Source: Acetobacteraceae bacterium
Lineage (GTDB): Bacteria; Pseudomonadota; Alphaproteobacteria; Acetobacterales; Acetobacteraceae
NCBI GenBank assembly: GCA_947446625.1
Contig: CANFIE010000126.1
Location: 1 to 9,468 of the forward strand
Length of the DNA stretch: 9,468 nucleotides
Reading direction: 5' to 3'
Below the pieces are notes generated by a model that had not been told where the DNA came from, did not search any database, and saw only the letters and a list, made by a program, of their open reading frames with translations. Below, one piece after another: positions 6,237-9,468 of this stretch (the stretch's first letter is position 1; each line of letters begins with the position of its first letter). The position numbers were made by a program, and so were the translations under genes.

Positions 6237-7658
6237 TTACGGCAGCCAGCGCAGCGCCCGCACCAGCGCCCGGCTGACACCGCCGAACAGCTTGGGGGTA
6301 TAGTAGCTGCCGGCGGCGCGCTTCAGGGCTTCGGCCAAGGTGGGGTAGGGCACCACCAGCCCGGCCAGGGCGGCCAGCGGCAGTTGCCGGCCCAGCATCA
6401 GCCCCAGCAGGCCGGCCATTTCCCCGGCATGCGGCGCGGTGATGCCGCCGCCCAGCAACTGGCCCTTGCGGTTGAGCACCAGCCTGGCCAGGCCCTCGGT
6501 ACGGCCTTCGGCAATGGCGCGGTCATTCTCGGCCAAATGCCAATCCAGCACCCGCACGCCCTGGTGACCGGCGGCTTCCGCCTCGGCCTGGGTCAGCCCC
6601 ACCTGGCACAATTCGGGGTCGGTGTAGGTCACCCGGGGCAGGGCGGCGTAGTCCACCTTGGCGGGCAGGCGGAACATCATGTTGCGCACCAGCACCCCGG
6701 CATGCTGGCTGGCCACATGGGTAAAGGCGCGGGGGCCGATGCCGGCGATGTCGGCAATGTCTCCGGCGGCCCAGACCCGCTTGTTGCTGGTGCTGCGCAG
6801 CGTGGCGGCCACGCTGATGCCGCGCGGCGAATACGCCACATTCCCGGTTTCCAGCCCCAGCCCGGCCAGGCGCGGCGCCCGGCCCACGGCCAGCAGCAGG
6901 TGGCTGCCGGCAATGCGCTCGCCATTCTCCAGCACCACGGTGGGGCCGGCTTCCACCGAAGCCACCTTGGCGCCTTCGCGCAGGGTTACGCCCTCGCTCA
7001 GCAGGGCGGCGCGCAGCGGGGCCACCAGGGCGGCATCCTCGCGGAAGGCGATGCCGGGCGCGGCTTCCAGCACCGTGACGCGGCAGCCCAGCCGGGCATG
7101 CGCCTGGGCCATTTCCAGCCCAATCGGCCCGCCGCCGATGATGATGAGATGCTCGGGCGCCGCTTTCAGCTCGAACAGCGTCTCGTTGGTCAGGTAGGGC
7201 GTGCTTTCCAGCCCCGGAATGGGCGGCACGATGGCGGCGCTGCCAGCGGCGATGACGCAGCGACGGAAGCTGATGCGGCGGTCCCCGGCCTGGATGGCAT
7301 TGGGCGCCACGAATTGCGCGCTGGCCTGGATGACCTGCACCCCGAGGCCGGTGAAGCGCTCCACGCTGTCATTCGGCGCAATGCGGGCAATGGCGGCATG
7401 GACATGGGCGGAAACGGCCGGCCAGTCGACCTCGGGCGCCGGCAGCCGCACACCATATTGCCCGGCGGTGCGGGCGCTGGCGGCGGCATGGGCGGCGGCC
7501 AGCAGCGCCTTGGAGGGGACGCAGCCGTAATTCAGGCAGTCCCCGCCCATGGCGCCGCGTTCCACCAGCGCCACCTTCAGCCCCAGCTGCGCGCCCACGG
7601 CGGCCACCGAAAGCCCGGCGGCGCCGGCGCCGATGATGGCGATATCAATGTCAGCCAT
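6237..7658 (-). CDS. FAD/NAD(P)-dependent disulfide-type oxidoreductase, MerA/DLD-like
   Basis: The protein has 473 residues of the class I pyridine nucleotide-disulfide oxidoreductase fold. FAD Rossmann motif GAGAAG is at 10-15 and the redox-active pair C41-C46 in GGDCLNYGCVPSK at 38-50. The NAD(P) Rossmann motif GGGPIG is at 175-180, the second FAD-contact motif AAGD at 297-300, and a dimerisation domain covers ~340-473. The active-site base usually found as HPTxxE reads Y438-PTLAE, so the His is replaced by Tyr. There is no N-terminal heavy-metal domain and no C-terminal Cys pair, which argues against mercuric reductase. The substrate is unknown. AAGGAAGG (minus strand, 7665-7674) lies 6 nt before the ATG, inside the end of the VTT gene, which overlaps by 8 bp. 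Fusions of these two families are known. Confidence 0.9.
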   Translation of the reverse strand: MADIDIAIIGAGAAGLSVAAVGAQLGLKVALVERGAMGGDCLNYGCVPSKALLAAAHAAASARTAGQYGVRLPAPEVDWPAVSAHVHAAIARIAPNDSVERFTGLGVQVIQASAQFVAPNAIQAGDRRISFRRCVIAAGSAAIVPPIPGLESTPYLTNETLFELKAAPEHLIIIGGGPIGLEMAQAHARLGCRVTVLEAAPGIAFREDAALVAPLRAALLSEGVTLREGAKVASVEAGPTVVLENGERIAGSHLLLAVGRAPRLAGLGLETGNVAYSPRGISVAATLRSTSNKRVWAAGDIADIAGIGPRAFTHVASQHAGVLVRNMMFRLPAKVDYAALPRVTYTDPELCQVGLTQAEAEAAGHQGVRVLDWHLAENDRAIAEGRTEGLARLVLNRKGQLLGGGITAPHAGEMAGLLGLMLGRQLPLAALAGLVVPYPTLAEALKRAAGSYYTPKLFGGVSRALVRALRWLP

Positions 7659-8340
7659 GGGATGCCTTCCTTCCGCGCCACCAGGCGCCCAGCAGCGAGA
7701 GCCCGGCCAGACCGACCAGGGGCAGCAGCACCGGGGGCGAGAAGATCACCCGCAGGTCCGGCTGGCCGCCACTGGCGAAAACCTCGCCCAGGCTGGCGCC
7801 AATGCCGCAGAACACCACCGTGCCAGGGATGATGCCGAGCAGCGTGGCCAGGAAATAGGGGCCGAAGCGCATGCCCACCAGGGCCGGCGCCAGATTGGCC
7901 AGCCAGAATGGCACCACCGGCAGCAGGCGCAGGCTGAGCAAATACCAGAAGCCACCCGATTCCAGCCCCCGGCGCAGCAATTCCAGCCGCGGGCCGGCTT
8001 TTTGCGCCAGGGTTTCTGCCAGGGCGTAGCGGGCGGCGAGGAACAGCATGCTGGCGCCGAAGGTGGCGCCCAGCACCGTCAGCGCCGCTCCGCCCCAGGC
8101 GCCGAACAGGAAGCCGCCGGCCAGGGTGAGCCAGACGCCCACTGGCAGCGAAAGCGCCACCGCCACGGCATAAAGCGCCATGTAAGTGCCTGCTGAAGCA
8201 AGGGGTTGCGCCGCCACCTGCGCTGCCAGCCAGGCGCGGTTTTCGGCCAACGCTTCCCATGAGATATAGCGCGTTGCGCCCAGCCACCAGGCGGCGGCAA
8301 GGCCGGCCAGCAGCAGCAACAGGGGCCAGAGGCGTTTCAT
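7651..8340 (-). CDS. TVP38/TMEM64 family (VTT domain) membrane protein
   Basis: This 229-residue integral inner-membrane protein has a hydrophobic segment at ~4-22 and further ones near 52-75, 80-100, 135-160, 160-185 and 203-221. The VTT/DedA-type core is visible as LAGGFLFGAWGGAALTVLGATFGASMLF (~73-100) and RLLPVVPFWLANLAPALVGMRFGPYFLATLLGIIPGTVVF (~137-176). Relatives are tied to lipid scrambling and membrane homeostasis in eukaryotes and to undecaprenyl-phosphate or phospholipid handling in bacteria; the role here is inferred. The start ATG at 8340 has AGGAG (minus strand, 8346-8350) five nt upstream. It is the first gene of the minus-strand cluster and overlaps the oxidoreductase gene by 8 bp, so the two are probably made in step. 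Confidence 0.9.
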   Translation of the reverse strand: MKRLWPLLLLLAGLAAAWWLGATRYISWEALAENRAWLAAQVAAQPLASAGTYMALYAVAVALSLPVGVWLTLAGGFLFGAWGGAALTVLGATFGASMLFLAARYALAETLAQKAGPRLELLRRGLESGGFWYLLSLRLLPVVPFWLANLAPALVGMRFGPYFLATLLGIIPGTVVFCGIGASLGEVFASGGQPDLRVIFSPPVLLPLVGLAGLSLLGAWWRGRKASHG

Positions 8341-8410
8341 GCGGTCTCCTGGATTCGGCGGCGAAAGGGTAGCCCGATAGTCCTATAGTGTTACGGTTGC
8401 TCGCGCGCGG

Positions 8411-8440
8411 TTGACGGGGAGGGCCTGCTCTCCCTATACG
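8411..8440 (+). promoter_or_regulatory. rpmH promoter, sigma-70 type
   Basis: TTGACG at 8411-8416 matches the -35 consensus in 5 of 6 positions. TATACG at 8435-8440 follows after an 18-bp spacer as the -10. It predicts transcription starting near 8447 and a leader of roughly 65 nt before rpmH. It stands out in otherwise GC-rich sequence. Confidence 0.65.
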
Positions 8441-8451
8441 TGCCGCCCTTC

Positions 8452-8476
8452 GCCCGGGGGCTGTGGCCCGCCGGGC
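8452..8476 (+). promoter_or_regulatory. Stable hairpin at the 5' end of the rpmH leader
   Basis: GCCCGG (8452-8457) pairs with CCGGGC (8471-8476), and GGGC (8458-8461) pairs with GCCC (8466-8469), around a TGTG loop with one bulged G at 8470. All 10 pairs are Watson-Crick. Given the predicted start of transcription it would begin about 5 nt into the mRNA. A role in transcript stability or regulation is inferred. Confidence 0.45.
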
Positions 8477-8513
8477 ACGTATTGTTGCCGCGCTGCTATA
8501 CTGGAGACTGACC

Positions 8514-8648
8514 GTGAAGCGTACTTACCAGCCGTCCAAGCTCGTCCGGAAGCGCCGGCATGGCTTCCGCACCCGTATGGAGACGGTCGGCGGCCGCAAG
8601 GTGCTCGCCAACCGCCGCTCCAAGGGCCGCAAGAAGCTTTCTGCCTAA
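8514..8648 (+). CDS. rpmH: 50S ribosomal protein L34
   Basis: The complete 44-residue, very basic L34 starts at a GTG codon (VKRTYQPSKLVRKRRHGFRT...) and ends with the family signature VLANRRSKGRKKLSA. L34 sits on 23S rRNA in the large ribosomal subunit. GTG at 8514 is chosen because the protein then begins exactly where L34 normally does (MKRTYQPS) and GGAG at 8503-8506 lies 7 nt upstream. The frame is open further upstream to an ATG at 8463, but that would add 17 unrelated residues. It is the first gene of the rpmH-rnpA-yidD-yidC operon, conserved across bacteria. Confidence 0.98.
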   Translation: MKRTYQPSKLVRKRRHGFRTRMETVGGRKVLANRRSKGRKKLSA

Positions 8649-8755
8649 GCTGCTGAACCGGCAGAGGGTTGAGGCGTGCGCGGCTCCGATGACCGCAGGG
8701 CCGCAGGGCCCGAAGGTCTGAATCGGCGCCGCTTGGCGCCGCCAGGCGCCAAATA
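8649..8755 (+). promoter_or_regulatory. rpmH-rnpA intergenic leader with phased GGCGCC palindromes
   Basis: This 107-nt gap contains a tandem 8-bp duplication, CCGCAGGG (8693-8700 and 8701-8708). Three copies of the palindrome GGCGCC follow at 8725, 8735 and 8745, spaced exactly 10 bp. Copies 1 and 2 form a 7-bp stem (8724-8741, loop GCTT). Copies 2 and 3 form an 8-bp stem (8733-8752, loop GCCA) ending 3 nt before the rnpA ATG. The two hairpins share copy 2 and cannot coexist. No good Shine-Dalgarno is present, so these structures could set rnpA translation; that is inference. Confidence 0.5.
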
Positions 8756-9124
8756 ATGCCGACTTTGCCACCCCGGTTGACGCGGCGCGCCGAATTTGTG
8801 CGTGCCGCGCAGCGGGCCAAAAAAGCCGCCCGCCCCGGGCTGGTGTTGCAGGCCTTGCCGCAGCCCGGCGCGAAACTGCGCGTGGGTTTTACCGCCACCA
8901 AGAAATTGGGCGGCGCCGTGGTCCGCAACCGCTGCAAGCGGCGGCTGCGTGAAGCGATTCGGCTGACCGTGGGCGAACACCCCATCTCAGGTTATGATTT
9001 GGTGCTGATCGCGCGCGAGGCCACCGCCACGCGTGACTGGGCGCTGTTGCTGGGCGACCTGCGTGGGGCGCTGAAGCAGGCCGGGGTGCTGAATCCGCCC
9101 CCTGTTGCGAGCCCTGAGCCATGA
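8756..9124 (+). CDS. rnpA: Ribonuclease P protein component
   Basis: This 122-residue basic protein binds the RNase P RNA and helps it remove 5' leaders from tRNA precursors. The family core is clear: RVGFTATKKLGGAVVRNRCKRRLREAIR at 42-69, including the RNR motif (R57-N58-R59) that contacts the RNA. The N-terminal LTRRAEFVRAAQRAKKA matches the usual opening, and GYDLVLIAR (79-87) follows. The C-terminus after ~112 is Pro/Ala-rich and not conserved. ATG at 8756 is the only possible start: the frame closes upstream at a TGA at 8690 with no other start codon between. yidD overlaps its stop by 4 bp. Confidence 0.97.
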   Translation: MPTLPPRLTRRAEFVRAAQRAKKAARPGLVLQALPQPGAKLRVGFTATKKLGGAVVRNRCKRRLREAIRLTVGEHPISGYDLVLIAREATATRDWALLLGDLRGALKQAGVLNPPPVASPEP

Positions 9125-9357
9125 ATCCGGCCCAGCAGGCGTTGCGCGGCGGCATCATCGCCTATCAATGGACCATCCGACCCTTCATTGGGCCGCATTG
9201 CCGCTTCCACCCCCATTGCAGTGCCTATGCGCTGGAGGCCATATCCCGCCACGGCGCCGCCCGTGGCAGTTGGCTGGCCGCCCGGCGTGTTCTGCGCTGC
9301 AACCCCTGGCATCCGGGCGGGCTCGACCCGGTGCCCGACGTCTCGAACAAAGGCTGA
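9121..9357 (+). CDS. yidD: Membrane protein insertion efficiency factor YidD
   Basis: This 78-residue protein carries the whole YidD signature: IGPHCRFHPHCSAYALEAISRHG at 23-45, then RRVLRCNPWHPGGLDPVP at 55-72. The three family cysteines are C27, C33 and C60. The hydrophobic N-terminal helix (GGIIAYQWTIRPFIG) fits a peripheral or membrane-associated protein near YidC, and YidD is thought to assist YidC in inserting membrane proteins. The start codon overlaps the rnpA stop as ATGA (9121-9124), the usual coupled arrangement. yidC begins 9 bp after the stop. Confidence 0.96.
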   Translation: MNPAQQALRGGIIAYQWTIRPFIGPHCRFHPHCSAYALEAISRHGAARGSWLAARRVLRCNPWHPGGLDPVPDVSNKG

Positions 9358-9366
9358 CCTTTTCCC

Positions 9367-9468
9367 ATGGACCAGAAGCGGCTTCTGCTGGCGATCGCGG
9401 CCTCGGTGGGGATTTTGCTGATTTTTCAGCTGATCAACCCGAAGCCCCCGGCCGCCCCCCCGGCGACG
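9367..9468 (+). CDS. yidC: Membrane protein insertase YidC, 3' truncated by window
   Basis: Only the first 34 residues are in the window: MDQKRLLLAIAASVGILLIF, then QLINPKPP and an Ala/Pro stretch. MDQKRLLLAI followed by one transmembrane helix and a Pro-rich linker is the typical N-terminus of Gram-negative YidC (Oxa1/Alb3 family), whose large periplasmic domain would follow outside the window. YidC inserts inner-membrane proteins, alone or with SecYEG. Its place directly after rpmH-rnpA-yidD supports the call. The best Shine-Dalgarno-like sequence, AAAGG at 9349-9353, is 13 nt away and lies inside the end of yidD. Confidence 0.95.
   Translation, partial: MDQKRLLLAIAASVGILLIFQLINPKPPAAPPAT

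Larger units (their letters stand above)
8341..8513. promoter_or_regulatory. Divergent intergenic region between the VTT gene and rpmH
   Basis: These 173 bp hold the Shine-Dalgarno of the minus-strand VTT gene and the rpmH promoter and leader (annotated separately). For the minus strand, only AT-richer sequence around 8380-8392 (TATAGG as a possible -10) is seen, without a clear -35. No DnaA box or small gene is recognisable. Confidence 0.6.

Noticed and set aside
6170..6280. N-terminal extension of 3-hydroxybutyrate dehydrogenase
   Set aside because: The extra 37 residues are Cys/Arg-rich and unlike the family, and they overlap the previous gene; ATG at 6169 gives the normal length.
6237..7658. 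Mercuric reductase (merA) call
   Set aside because: There is no heavy-metal-binding N-terminal domain, no C-terminal Cys pair and no mer genes nearby.
6234..7832. 532-codon plus-strand open frame opposite the flavoenzyme
   Set aside because: It is a shadow frame of GC-rich coding DNA: Gly/Gln/His-rich, no domain, and its antisense partner is a clear enzyme.
8494..8502. Extended -10 like TGCTATACT just before rpmH
   Set aside because: A promoter here would start transcription about 5 nt before the GTG and leave out the Shine-Dalgarno; no -35 is at the right distance.
8463..8513. Upstream ATG start for L34
   Set aside because: It would add 17 unrelated residues before the universal KRTYQPS start; GTG at 8514 has a well-placed GGAG.
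8341..8513. Replication origin near rpmH
   Set aside because: rpmH is near oriC in many bacteria, but no DnaA box, AT-rich unwinding region or dnaA/dnaN gene is in the window.

Overview
This window looks like core chromosome from a GC-rich alphaproteobacterium. The L34 protein, the rnpA-yidD-yidC order, a 3-hydroxybutyrate dehydrogenase and extreme GC at third codon positions all fit Rhodospirillales, probably Acetobacteraceae. That placement rests on protein character and is inference. Nearly all of the DNA is coding. I see no tRNA, rRNA, CRISPR array, insertion sequence or prophage gene.

Left part (1-4107). A 5'-truncated RlmI-type rRNA methyltransferase (+) converges on a minus-strand pair. 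That pair is a 706-residue protein with TPRs and a glycosyltransferase-like C-terminus, followed after 2 nt by a small DUF6165 protein. Head to head with the TPR gene, only 17 bp between start codons, lies a plus-strand DUF3293 gene. A 164-bp convergent gap follows (4108-4271). It holds an intrinsic terminator reading rightward and a second strong hairpin just past the patatin stop.

Middle part (4272-8340). Four minus-strand genes form a probable operon, in transcription order: a TVP38/TMEM64 (VTT) membrane protein, a FAD/NAD(P) disulfide-type oxidoreductase overlapping it by 8 bp, D-3-hydroxybutyrate dehydrogenase after 67 bp, and a patatin-like phospholipase overlapping the dehydrogenase by 1 bp. 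The first two genes are a recurring functional pair. The last two link ketone-body or PHB carbon use to an acyl hydrolase.

Right part (8341-9468). A divergent intergenic region carries a good sigma-70-type promoter for the rpmH-rnpA-yidD-yidC operon: ribosomal protein L34, the RNase P protein, and two membrane-protein insertion factors. yidC is cut by the window end.

The strongest signals not explained by genes are in this operon's untranslated parts. A 10-bp-stem hairpin sits at the predicted 5' end of the rpmH transcript. Three GGCGCC palindromes spaced exactly 10 bp apart lie directly before the rnpA start and can fold into two mutually exclusive hairpins. I found no clearly novel multi-gene system. 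The four-gene membrane/redox/PHB cluster and the rnpA leader are the best candidates for follow-up.
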